15,824 nt of DNA from CAZCBJ01 sp964496705 (GTDB lineage Bacteria; Chloroflexota; Anaerolineae; Anaerolineales; Anaerolineaceae): positions 1-15,824 of the forward strand of contig CAZCBJ010000079.1 in assembly GCA_964496705.1 (NCBI GenBank), written 5' to 3'. The position numbers were made by a program, and so were the translations under genes. Every line of letters starts with the position of its first letter. The stretch's first letter is position 1. This document shows, piece after piece, positions 7,953 to 15,269 of the stretch. The notes under the pieces were generated by a model. That model worked only from the letters and a program-made list of their open reading frames with translations. It was not told where the DNA came from and ran no database searches.

Positions 7953-8333
7953 ATGCCTTTTACTATACTTTATATAGAAGACAATCAAGACAATATTTTA
8001 CTGGTGCAACGAGCATTGACCAGCAAAGGCTATCAATTTCTTTACGCTCCCACGGGGTTGGAAGGGCTGTCGGTCGCCAACCAATCCAAGCCCGACATTG
8101 TTCTTCTGGATATCAACCTGCCGGACATAGATGGGTATGAGGTCGCTCGGCGAATGCGCAGCGGGGGTGCGCTGCACTACACGCCCATCATTGCCATAAC
8201 TGCCAATGCTTTGAAAGGAGATGCTGAAAAAGCTCTTGCGGCTGGCTGCGACGTATACATGTCAAAGCCGATCAACATCCGCGAACTCTGGGCGCGGATC
8301 GAAGCCTTCTTACCTGAAGAAACCGGGCTATGA
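7953..8333 (+). CDS. Single-domain response regulator (DivK/CheY-like receiver)
   Basis: The protein has 126 residues and consists only of a receiver domain. The start is supported by AAGGAG 5 bases before the ATG. Key residues are intact: Glu9/Asp10 for metal binding, phospho-acceptor Asp53 in LLDINLPDIDG, Thr83 and Lys105 in SKP. The opening IEDNQDN resembles DivK-type receivers. With no output domain, it must act by protein contact, as a phosphate shuttle or sink, or as an allosteric partner. Its position between the enzyme/receiver fusion and threonine synthase, 9 bases after the former and overlapping the latter by 4 bases, suggests it is made in step with both. The cognate kinase is probably the product of 4256-6298; this is not provable from sequence. 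Confidence 0.92.
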   Translation: MPFTILYIEDNQDNILLVQRALTSKGYQFLYAPTGLEGLSVANQSKPDIVLLDINLPDIDGYEVARRMRSGGALHYTPIIAITANALKGDAEKALAAGCDVYMSKPINIRELWARIEAFLPEETGL

Positions 8334-9505
8334 ATTCCATGTCCTATCTGATCGACCTGCGCTGCTCGGATTGCGGTAATTCTTTTAACATTCAATCCGT
8401 ACAGACCTTCTGCCCCGATTGCCAGGCCCCTTTGCTGGCGGTGTATGATCTGGAAAAAGCACGCCGAACCCTCGATCGAGACAAATTCAAGCTCAGACCG
8501 CACGGGATGTGGCGCTGGCACGAATTTTTACCTGTCTTCGATTCAACCAACATCGTCTCGCTGGGCGAAGGAGATACACCCCTGCTACCGGTGAGCAGGC
8601 TTGGCGAGCAACTTGGCTTAACTCGTTTATATGTCAAAGACGAAAGCCTGAACCCAACCGGCTCATTCAAAGCCCGGGGTTTATCCGCCGCCATTTCCAA
8701 AGCCAAGGAGCTTGGCATCCAAAAAGTGATCATCCCCACCGCCGGAAACGCGGGCGGGGCGATGGCTGCATACGCGGCGCGCGGCGACATGAGCGCATAT
8801 ATCTTCATGCCGCGCGACACACCTTTCGCCAATTTTGAAGAAAGCCGTATCGCCGGCGCAACCGTCATCTTGATTGATGGTTTGATCAGTGAAGCTGCGG
8901 GGATGGCCGGAGAAAAGGCGCGCGCCGAGGGATGGTTCGATGTTTCGACATTCAAAGAACCTTATCGCGCCGAGGGCAAGAAGATCATGGGCTATGAGCT
9001 GGCCGAATCTTTTGGCTGGAAGCTTCCGGATGTGATCATTTATCCAACTGGCGGTGGTACGGGGCTGGTCGCCATGTGGAAAGCGTTCCATGAATTGATC
9101 ACCCTTGGCTGGCTCGAGGATAGCCGGCTACCGCGCATGGTGGCTGTCCAGGCAGAGGGCTGCGCTCCGGTCATCCAGGCCTTCGAGAAAGGGCAGCCTT
9201 TCTGCGATTTTTGGATTGGGGCGCATACCATCGCCTCCGGGCTGCGTGTGCCAAAGAGCTTTGCCGATCAGATCATCCTGCGCGACCTGCGTGAAAGCAA
9301 CGGCACAGCGGTGGCAGTCAGCGACGAAGCCATCCTCGAGGCACAGGGTCAATTAGCCGAAAAAGAGGGCATTTTTGCCGCTCCTGAGGGTGCCGCCACC
9401 CTGGCAGGCTTGAAGCAACTGATTCAGGCGGGCTGGCTACAGGCAGATGAGCGGGTGGTGCTCTTTAACACCGGCACGGGTCTCAAATACTTGAACAACA
9501 AATGA
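8330..9505 (+). CDS. thrC: Threonine synthase (EC 4.2.3.1)
   Basis: The protein has 391 residues. It is a PLP-dependent enzyme predicted to convert O-phospho-L-homoserine to L-threonine and phosphate in the cytoplasm. An N-terminal zinc-ribbon-like motif, CxxC (12,15) and CxxC (28,31), is followed by LGEGDTPLL, the PLP lysine Lys114 in TGSFKARG, a glycine-rich TAGNAGGA loop, the phosphate cup TGGGTG, an IASGLRVP segment and a near-terminal NTGTGLKY, all as expected for ThrC. The ATG at 8330 overlaps the preceding stop (ATGA), pointing to translational coupling; a second in-frame ATG at 8339 is possible. It is a paralogue of the PLP domain encoded at 6309-7943 but keeps the standard motifs. 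No homoserine kinase or homoserine dehydrogenase gene is in the window. Related fold-type II lyases remain a minor alternative. Confidence 0.88.
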   Translation: MNSMSYLIDLRCSDCGNSFNIQSVQTFCPDCQAPLLAVYDLEKARRTLDRDKFKLRPHGMWRWHEFLPVFDSTNIVSLGEGDTPLLPVSRLGEQLGLTRLYVKDESLNPTGSFKARGLSAAISKAKELGIQKVIIPTAGNAGGAMAAYAARGDMSAYIFMPRDTPFANFEESRIAGATVILIDGLISEAAGMAGEKARAEGWFDVSTFKEPYRAEGKKIMGYELAESFGWKLPDVIIYPTGGGTGLVAMWKAFHELITLGWLEDSRLPRMVAVQAEGCAPVIQAFEKGQPFCDFWIGAHTIASGLRVPKSFADQIILRDLRESNGTAVAVSDEAILEAQGQLAEKEGIFAAPEGAATLAGLKQLIQAGWLQADERVVLFNTGTGLKYLNNK

Positions 9506-9514
9506 TCGCGGAGG

Positions 9515-10630
9515 CTAAAAACCGATCCGCCGCGGCAGTCCCCATCCGCCAACTTGCACACTCCCGGGATCTTCTGGCCATACCCCGGCGATGAGCGCAC
9601 CGCATTTGGGACACTCGCCAGCCGCACTCAGCGTGTATTTCGTGATGGTATAACCCGTGCGGGCGACCAGCAGCGCCTGGCAATGGGGACAGTAGGTGTT
9701 TTCCAGCGAGCCGACCCGCCCGGGCAGATTGCCGGCATATACGAAATTCAAACCAGCCTCCTGACCAATGTCCGCAGCCCGCTGCAGTGTGGCGGCGGGT
9801 GTGGGAGGATCTTCGCGCATCTTGTAGTCCGGATGATAAGCAGTCACATGCCAGGGAATGTCGGCGGACACTGAAGCAAGATAGCGGGCGGTATCCCATA
9901 GCTCTTCGTTGGAGTCATTGAAATGAGGGATAACCAACGTGACCACCTCCACCCATAGACCCATCTCATGAGCTGTGCGGATGGCATCCAATACATTTTT
10001 CAGGGCGCCCCCCAGCGAGCGGTAGTTGCGCTCATCCATACATTTGAGGTCAATTTTGAGTGCGGTGAGGTGAGGGCGCAGATATTCCAACACCTCACGG
10101 GTGGCGTTGCCATTGGACACATAAGCGCATCTGATCCCCTGTTGGACCGCCAATCTGAATATGGAAACAGCCCATTCACTGGTGATTAAAGGCTCATTAT
10201 ATGAAGAGGCGATTAGCCTGGCTCCGCTGCGCAGCGCAGCTTTTACCAGTTGCTCTGGTGAGACCTGCTGCACGGCATGCGGGTCATCCAATGCCATCGG
10301 GTCGCGCAGTGCCTGCGAACTGAGCCAGTTTTGGCAAAACGAGCAGTGAAAATCACAGCCCAGCATCCCAAAGGTGAGCACGTCTGAGCTGGGGAGCAGA
10401 TGGGAGAAAGGCTTTTTCTCGATCGGGTCCACCTGAGCTCCCGCCACATATCCCCACGGCGCGTACAACACGCCTTCATGATTGAAACGAACCTGGCAAA
10501 TGCCCCGCATCCCGTTGCGGATGACACAGCGGTGGGCGCAGGCTTTGCATTGAACCGCGCCGTCTTCCATACGCTCCACCAACTCAGCGGGGCGGGTCAG
10601 CCTGTCCAAAACCTCCACCAGCGCGCTCAT
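9515..10630 (-). CDS. amrS: AmmeMemoRadiSam-system radical SAM protein (AmrS family)
   Basis: The protein has 371 residues from the ATG at 10630. A TTG in the same frame at 10654 is possible but adds only eight residues and lacks a better ribosome site. The radical SAM cluster motif is C-x3-C-x2-C at Cys92, Cys96 and Cys99 (GCDFHCSFCQNW). It is preceded by a cysteine group (Cys28, 31, 35, 45) with CxxC-x3-C-x9-C spacing, as in this pyruvate-formate-lyase-activating-enzyme-like family. Other marks are SYNEP, SNGN, KIDLKCM and a C-terminal zinc-ribbon-like CPHC...CPKC. The protein should bind a 4Fe-4S cluster and cleave S-adenosylmethionine reductively. The family is named for frequent linkage with AMMECR1 and Memo proteins, neither of which is in this window. 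It is the last gene of the leftward block, 24 bases after a DUF6544-like gene. Family assignment is strong; the substrate is not stated. Confidence 0.88.
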   Translation of the reverse strand: MSALVEVLDRLTRPAELVERMEDGAVQCKACAHRCVIRNGMRGICQVRFNHEGVLYAPWGYVAGAQVDPIEKKPFSHLLPSSDVLTFGMLGCDFHCSFCQNWLSSQALRDPMALDDPHAVQQVSPEQLVKAALRSGARLIASSYNEPLITSEWAVSIFRLAVQQGIRCAYVSNGNATREVLEYLRPHLTALKIDLKCMDERNYRSLGGALKNVLDAIRTAHEMGLWVEVVTLVIPHFNDSNEELWDTARYLASVSADIPWHVTAYHPDYKMREDPPTPAATLQRAADIGQEAGLNFVYAGNLPGRVGSLENTYCPHCQALLVARTGYTITKYTLSAAGECPKCGALIAGVWPEDPGSVQVGGWGLPRRIGF

Positions 10631-10654
10631 CCGCAATCCCCGGGTCGAGACCAA

Positions 10655-11545
10655 TTATCCGCTTGGATCTGCCTCACCCTCATCCTCAGCGGGTGGTGTA
10701 TAGGCAGCGGATTCACTGGCTCCGTGGGCGAGAATATGATTGATATTCAGGTTATAGCGCACACCGATCACATCCAGATTGATATGATCTTCACCGTCCC
10801 ACGCCAATCGAATACGCGACGGGAGGCGTCCCACCTGATATTTTTCAGTATCCGACAGCCACACCTGGTAGGGATAATTGGTCCCGCTGCGGCTGGCTGT
10901 TCGTTCAGTTTCGATTTTATACAGATTGCCGGTTTCAGGGTCAAAACGCAGCACAAACGTCCAGGGGGTCTGCTGAGCGTCCGGGAAATGAATGGTGGCT
11001 TCCACGGCATGCTCATCCAGCGTTTTCCACTCAATATTCTCCTCGCCCAAAAGTGCCATCGGCGCTGCGATCATGGTATATGCCCACATTAAAACCCATT
11101 CGGAGCGGTTGATGTTCTCGTTTTCCAACGATTGAGACCCCATAATAAACCGGCCGTGCCTTTCGCGGAATTCATCACCGCCCTGCAGCATTTTTACCGT
11201 GAACCAGGTGATGGTGGTGCGCAGCACATATTGTTCGCCCGGCACCAGATAAACCGCCCAGCGCAGCGGCGCCCACAGCGGTCCCAGCGCACCAAAGCGT
11301 CGAATCACGATCTTGCCGCGCCCCCAGGCTACCGCAGTGCCGGGCAAGGGGAGTTGCTCGCCAAAACATTCCTTGAAATAATTCTTGAGCAGCGGCGGGA
11401 GTTCTTCCTCTTCGGTCGGGGTGCTCTCAAGTTCACCCAACCGTTCCAGTAATGGGCTTTGCACCCTGGCGGGAATGCGAAAGCCGATGTAATAAAAAAT
11501 CAGAAACACCACGACCATGATGAGTGCGATTCCAATATAACCCAT
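10655..11545 (-). CDS. Membrane-anchored protein resembling DUF6544
   Basis: The protein has 296 residues. One hydrophobic N-terminal helix (about 4-22) suggests a membrane anchor, followed by a soluble domain of about 260 residues. Segments such as WAYTMIAAPMALL, a downstream IEWKTLDEHAVEATI and FVLRFDPETGNL recall the DUF6544/DUF6920 family, whose function is unknown; this is recalled from pattern, not searched. The C-terminus is acidic and low in complexity (AEDEGEADPSG). AAGGA lies 8 bases before the ATG, and a TAAAAT box at 11567-11572 on this strand could give the gene its own weak promoter. The stop codon sits 24 bases before the amrS start, so the two are probably co-transcribed. No catalytic residues can be named. 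Confidence 0.75.
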   Translation of the reverse strand: MGYIGIALIMVVVFLIFYYIGFRIPARVQSPLLERLGELESTPTEEEELPPLLKNYFKECFGEQLPLPGTAVAWGRGKIVIRRFGALGPLWAPLRWAVYLVPGEQYVLRTTITWFTVKMLQGGDEFRERHGRFIMGSQSLENENINRSEWVLMWAYTMIAAPMALLGEENIEWKTLDEHAVEATIHFPDAQQTPWTFVLRFDPETGNLYKIETERTASRSGTNYPYQVWLSDTEKYQVGRLPSRIRLAWDGEDHINLDVIGVRYNLNINHILAHGASESAAYTPPAEDEGEADPSG

Positions 11546-11610
11546 GGTTAAAATCCTTTTTTGCTAATTTTACCTGATTTACGACCCGTTTTTCATCCAC
11601 CTGCAGAAAG

Positions 11611-12423
11611 TCAGCCCAGCAGCAATTTGTACCCGACCCCCCGCACCGTCAAGAGGTAATGCGGATTCTGAAAATCGTCACCCAGGGCCTGGCGCAAAAC
11701 ATGGATATGGTACTTGGCCAGTTGGCGCGCCTCGCTGCCCTCCACCTGGTATTGCTGCGCCTCGACCACCAGCGTCTGGTAATCCACCGCCTCCGGCGAG
11801 TGGCGGGCAAGCACCACCAGATAATCAAAGGACGCTGGAGGGATGGATAACATGACTGCTCCCAGTGTAGCGCGCCGGGCCTGCAAATCAATCACCAGTG
11901 AACCGCGCTGCATGAATCGATCACCGCCACGACTGCGCATCCCCGCACCTGGCGCCGGAGATTCTACCGCGGCGCTCTCGTTCTCCAGCGCATGTAATTC
12001 CTGCTGCAGCGCAGCGATTTGCTCGCGAATTTCGAGCTTGCGTTTTTCAACTGATGCCTGGCGCAGCGTGTCGCGCGTTCGGGCGACCATCACCGCCGGA
12101 TCCACAGGCTTGAGCAGATAATCGCTGGCACCCAACCGCACTGCCTGCATGGCGGATTGCAGTGAGCCGTGGCCGGTAAGCAAGATGACCGGCAAATCCG
12201 TATGCAGCAAGCGGATCTGGCTGAGAACCTCCAGACCATCCATCCCCGGCAATCTGATGTCCAGATATACCAGGTCGTAACTGCCATGCTGCAACAAACT
12301 TAATGCCTCGTTGCCGTTGGCAGCGCTGTTGACCTCACAACCAATCTGCTGCAGGATGCGCGCCAGGGTCTGGCGCAGCGCTGGTTCATCGTCCACGATC
12401 AATACGCGCCCAAGACTGCTCAT
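11611..12423 (-). CDS. Response regulator: NtrC-like receiver with OmpR-type winged-helix DNA-binding domain
   Basis: The protein has 270 residues. The receiver (about 5-120) has Asp11/Asp12, phospho-acceptor Asp55 in YLDIRLPGMDG, Thr83 and Lys105. Its LTGHGSLQSAMQAVRLGASDYLLKP stretch is typical of NtrC-class receivers rather than OmpR ones. A coiled coil (about 122-150) and a flexible linker follow. The C-terminal domain (about 170-270) resembles an OmpR/PhoB winged helix: PPASFDYLVVL, the helix KYHIHVLRQALGD and the wing TVRGVGYKLL. There is no AAA+ sigma-54 domain. The ATG overlaps the stop of the histidine kinase gene (ATGA), so the two form a pair. It is predicted to be a transcription factor activated by that kinase; target genes are unknown, but the neighbouring SDR, DUF6544-like and amrS genes are candidates. 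Confidence 0.92.
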   Translation of the reverse strand: MSSLGRVLIVDDEPALRQTLARILQQIGCEVNSAANGNEALSLLQHGSYDLVYLDIRLPGMDGLEVLSQIRLLHTDLPVILLTGHGSLQSAMQAVRLGASDYLLKPVDPAVMVARTRDTLRQASVEKRKLEIREQIAALQQELHALENESAAVESPAPGAGMRSRGGDRFMQRGSLVIDLQARRATLGAVMLSIPPASFDYLVVLARHSPEAVDYQTLVVEAQQYQVEGSEARQLAKYHIHVLRQALGDDFQNPHYLLTVRGVGYKLLLG

Positions 12424-14294
12424 GGTCTGACCCTCCGCAGGTTGCCGGTCTTAACAGGACTGTTGAGGTGCAAATCACCATGTTCTTGGATGACGGCCTG
12501 TTGAAGCGGTAGCCAGAGGGTGAAGGTCGTTCCTTTACCCAGCACACTCGAGACCTCAATACGCCCATGGTGGCGCTGGACGATATCGTAGGTGATAGCC
12601 AATCCCAGCCCCGTGCCGCCTTCTTTCGTGGTGAAGAACGGGTCAAACACGTAAGGAAGCACATCTTCCGGTATTCCCGGACCGGTGTCGTGGATGGTGA
12701 CCATCACCTCACCGCTATCAGTCAGATGCCGCGTGGCCAGGGTTAATTTTCCGCCTTCCGGCATGGCTTCGATGGCATTGAGACATAGATTCAACATCAC
12801 CTGGCGGATCTGATCGCGGATCACCTGCACCGGCGGCAGATGGGGATCTGGATCAAAGCTGAAAACGGCCTCTTTGTGGCGCATGTGCGTGGTCAGCAGA
12901 CGCTCGATCTCCGCCACCAGCGCATTGAATGGCTCAGGCTGAAATTCCTCTCCCGCCGTGGGACGGTATGTTTCGCGCAGGCGTGCGATCAAATCGGCCA
13001 TGCGGTTGGTCTCACTCAATGCCACCCGCAAGTCTTCGCGCGTCTGCGGGTTGAGTCCCTCTTCCATCTGCACAAGATAAAGCGCATTCTGAATGGCCTG
13101 CAGCGGATTATTCAGCTCATGCGCCACCGATGCCACAATCCGCCCCAGCGCGGCCAGTTTTTCACTCTGCACCAATTGCACACGGCGGGCTTTTTCCTGC
13201 TGCAATAGCTCTTCTGCCAGTTGCCGAAATCGGCGTTCATCCGCGAACAGGCGCGCATTATTGATTGCCAGTGCGGCCTGCAATCCGAGCAAAGAGAGCA
13301 GGCGCTCGTCACTGCGCGTGAAGGCGTTGTTCAGGCTGCTGCGTACGCTGATTGTGCCGAGCAGCGACCGCGTCCCCTGGATGGGCGCCACCATCAAAGA
13401 GCCCTGGGGATGTTCAGCACCGAAGGGAAGATAAGTATCATTGGATGAAGTATCACCAACATTGATGGTGCGCCCCTCCGCCAGCACCTTCCCGGCCACC
13501 CCCTCGCCGGCGCGGATTCTGAACGTTTTTCCATCCGGAACAGCCGTCCCGGCTGACGCGGCAATCTCCAGCGTTCCATCGGCTTCATCGATCAAGTGTA
13601 TGACGGCCCGGTCCGCGCGGTGAATGACTCGCTTGGCGGCGTTGACAATGCCAGTCAACACCTGCTGCAATTCCAGCGTGGACAGCAGCGAACGGCTGAT
13701 CTCGCTGACCGCATCATTTTCCAGGACCAGCGCATCCTCCGCCCGGATGCGCAGCAAGCGCATCGAAACCAGGCTGCCCAGAATTTCGATAACCTGCTCG
13801 TGTTGGATCACCTGCCCTGATTGCAGCCCCACCAAAACAAAACCCAGCGCAAATCTGATATCGCCCAGCCGCAGAAGATAAAAAGCGCCGAGGTTCAATT
13901 GTTTTTGCGCATCCTCCAGGGCTTTCACCGGTAACAAAAAGCCTGTCAGGCTGGTCAGATTGCTGTCGCCATCCAAAATTTCCCCACTGGCAGGGTTGGG
14001 GAATCCACTTTCCAATTGGGATGGTATAACGGAAAGTATGCTTTGCCCAACCAAGCCGTTCAATATTTCACGACCCGGATGGGGCAAGCCGAACTCCGCT
14101 CGCAGGGTCACCTGGCGAGCGCTGGAGTCATACGATCCCGCCACCACCACCGCCTCTTCAAGCAGCGCCGAAACCAACTGACAGGCGCATTCATAGACTT
14201 CGTCCTCTGTGGCGAGTTCAGCCAGCCTGACCGAGGACCGATTCAAAAATTTGAGGAAATCCGCGTTGGATGGATCAAACAACGGTTCAACCAT
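12420..14294 (-). CDS. NtrB-like histidine kinase with GAF sensor domains
   Basis: The protein has 624 residues and no membrane helix, so it is cytoplasmic. The first 180 residues look like a divergent GAF domain. A clearer GAF domain spans about 195-350 (STLELQQVLTGIV, IHLIDEADGTLEI, GEGVAGKVLAEG). A coiled coil leads to a HisKA domain with phospho-acceptor His392 in VAHELNNPLQ, the NtrB-style H-box. The ATPase domain carries the N-box NLCLNAIEAMPEGG, G1 DTGPGIP (Asp536) and G2 GGTGLGLA (about 557). All catalytic motifs are present. It overlaps by 4 bases the response regulator gene, its evident partner. GGGTGA lies shortly before the ATG, and a consensus -10 hexamer lies 28 bases upstream. 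The signal is unknown; GAF domains could bind a small molecule. Confidence 0.93.
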   Translation of the reverse strand: MVEPLFDPSNADFLKFLNRSSVRLAELATEDEVYECACQLVSALLEEAVVVAGSYDSSARQVTLRAEFGLPHPGREILNGLVGQSILSVIPSQLESGFPNPASGEILDGDSNLTSLTGFLLPVKALEDAQKQLNLGAFYLLRLGDIRFALGFVLVGLQSGQVIQHEQVIEILGSLVSMRLLRIRAEDALVLENDAVSEISRSLLSTLELQQVLTGIVNAAKRVIHRADRAVIHLIDEADGTLEIAASAGTAVPDGKTFRIRAGEGVAGKVLAEGRTINVGDTSSNDTYLPFGAEHPQGSLMVAPIQGTRSLLGTISVRSSLNNAFTRSDERLLSLLGLQAALAINNARLFADERRFRQLAEELLQQEKARRVQLVQSEKLAALGRIVASVAHELNNPLQAIQNALYLVQMEEGLNPQTREDLRVALSETNRMADLIARLRETYRPTAGEEFQPEPFNALVAEIERLLTTHMRHKEAVFSFDPDPHLPPVQVIRDQIRQVMLNLCLNAIEAMPEGGKLTLATRHLTDSGEVMVTIHDTGPGIPEDVLPYVFDPFFTTKEGGTGLGLAITYDIVQRHHGRIEVSSVLGKGTTFTLWLPLQQAVIQEHGDLHLNSPVKTGNLRRVRP

Positions 14295-14321
14295 TCAATT
14301 CACCCATAATCATTCGGAGAA

Positions 14322-14327
14322 ATTATA
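14322..14327 (-). promoter_or_regulatory. Probable -10 box upstream of the NtrB-like kinase
   Basis: TATAAT on the minus strand, 28 bases before the kinase ATG in the 57-base gap after the SDR gene. No good -35 hexamer is found at 16-18 bases: TTGAAA copies lie 22 and 5 bases upstream. It may drive the kinase/regulator pair separately from the SDR gene. Confidence 0.4.
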
Positions 14328-14351
14328 CCTGTTTTCAATTTTCCGATGATT

Positions 14352-15149
14352 TCAAGCCACCACCTTGAGCCAGCCGCCGTCCACATAGTATTCTGACCCG
14401 ACGCAGTAACTGGCACGCGGGGAGCACATGAACACAAAGAAATGCGCCAGCTCTTCCGGTGTCGCAAAACGTCCGATGGGTGTGTTTTGTTTGGCGATAC
14501 CATCCAGATACTGTTCCCAGGTTGAGCCGCTGCCTTCGGTCAATTGTTTGGCAGTCTTGATCCAATCAGGTGTGAGGATCAACCCGGGATTAATGGCATT
14601 CACGCGGATGTTCTCCGGGATCAATTCATTTGCCAGGCACTTGGAGAACATGACCAATGCTGCTTTTGTGGTGTTATAAATTGGCTCGTAAAACAGCGGC
14701 TGTTTGGCGCAAATGGAGGCGTTATGCAGAATTACACCCCCGCCGCGTTTGCGCATCATGGGCACCACGCCGCGAGCCAATCGCACTGCCGCCATGAGAT
14801 GCAGATCCCAGTAGTATTGCCATTGGTCATCCCCGGCGGTCATCACCTGCTCGTTTGAGCCGGTGCCGGCATTGTTGATCAGGATGTCAACCCCATCCGG
14901 AAATTCCGACTCAATTTTAATCAACATCTTTTGGATATCCTCCGAACGGGAAACATCCGCGCCGAACCCAACCGCTCTGACAGCGTAGCGGGCGGCAATT
15001 TCGTCAGCGCAAGCCTTGACCCGCTCTTCACCGCGCGCACAAAGGAACAGGTGAACGCCCTCGGCTGCCAACGCCTGCGCCACTGCCAGACCGATACCAA
15101 CGCTCCCGCCGGTGATAATGGCAATCTTGCCTTGTAGGTCCAAATCCAT
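14352..15149 (-). CDS. Short-chain dehydrogenase/reductase (SDR family)
   Basis: The protein has 265 residues from the ATG at 15149. An ATG four codons upstream (15161) is rejected because the GGAGGA ribosome site lies between the two and correctly precedes the inner one. It is a Rossmann-fold oxidoreductase with the cofactor loop TGGSVGIG (13-20), Arg39 after the second strand (hinting at NADP preference), Asp65-Val66, NNAG (92-95) and catalytic Ser145, Tyr158 and Lys162 (YNTTK). The position where most classical SDRs have the fourth catalytic residue, Asn, is His117 (DLHLMAA). The ending YYVDGG is normal for the family. Substrate cannot be told. It is the first gene of the leftward block, 57 bases before the NtrB-like kinase, and diverges from the phosphoglucose isomerase gene. 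Confidence 0.9.
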   Translation of the reverse strand: MDLDLQGKIAIITGGSVGIGLAVAQALAAEGVHLFLCARGEERVKACADEIAARYAVRAVGFGADVSRSEDIQKMLIKIESEFPDGVDILINNAGTGSNEQVMTAGDDQWQYYWDLHLMAAVRLARGVVPMMRKRGGGVILHNASICAKQPLFYEPIYNTTKAALVMFSKCLANELIPENIRVNAINPGLILTPDWIKTAKQLTEGSGSTWEQYLDGIAKQNTPIGRFATPEELAHFFVFMCSPRASYCVGSEYYVDGGWLKVVA

Positions 15150-15153
15150 GCTG

Positions 15154-15159
15154 TCCTCC
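15154..15159 (-). promoter_or_regulatory. Shine-Dalgarno site that sets the SDR start
   Basis: GGAGGA on the minus strand lies 4 bases before the ATG at 15149, within the codons that would follow an ATG at 15161. It makes the inner ATG the better start and shortens the protein by four residues. Confidence 0.7.
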
Positions 15160-15232
15160 ATTCCATTTTCGAAGGTTCACGTTAATAGATTCTACAATAG
15201 ATACTGCCAGCCGTTGACCTTTGCAAGTGTCT

Positions 15233-15238
15233 TATAAT
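15233..15238 (+). promoter_or_regulatory. Probable -10 box of the phosphoglucose isomerase gene
   Basis: TATAAT lies 31 bases before the ATG at 15270 in the divergent spacer. TTGACC at 15214-15219 is a good -35 sequence, but only 13 bases separate the two, which is short for a housekeeping sigma factor, so the -10 alone is supported. For the divergent SDR gene a TAGAAT on the minus strand of this spacer is a weaker candidate. Confidence 0.45.
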
Positions 15239-15269
15239 TGTTCTATCCCCTGCCTGGAATGAAACCCTC

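Noticed and set aside
9500..9545. Possible bidirectional terminator between the convergent threonine synthase and amrS genes
   Set aside because: Only a 5-base CGCGG/CCGCG stem with a long loop can be drawn, and no U-tract follows.
15214..15238. Complete -35/-10 promoter TTGACC...TATAAT
   Set aside because: The spacer is only 13 bases, too short for a normal sigma-70 promoter. The -10 box alone is kept as a feature.
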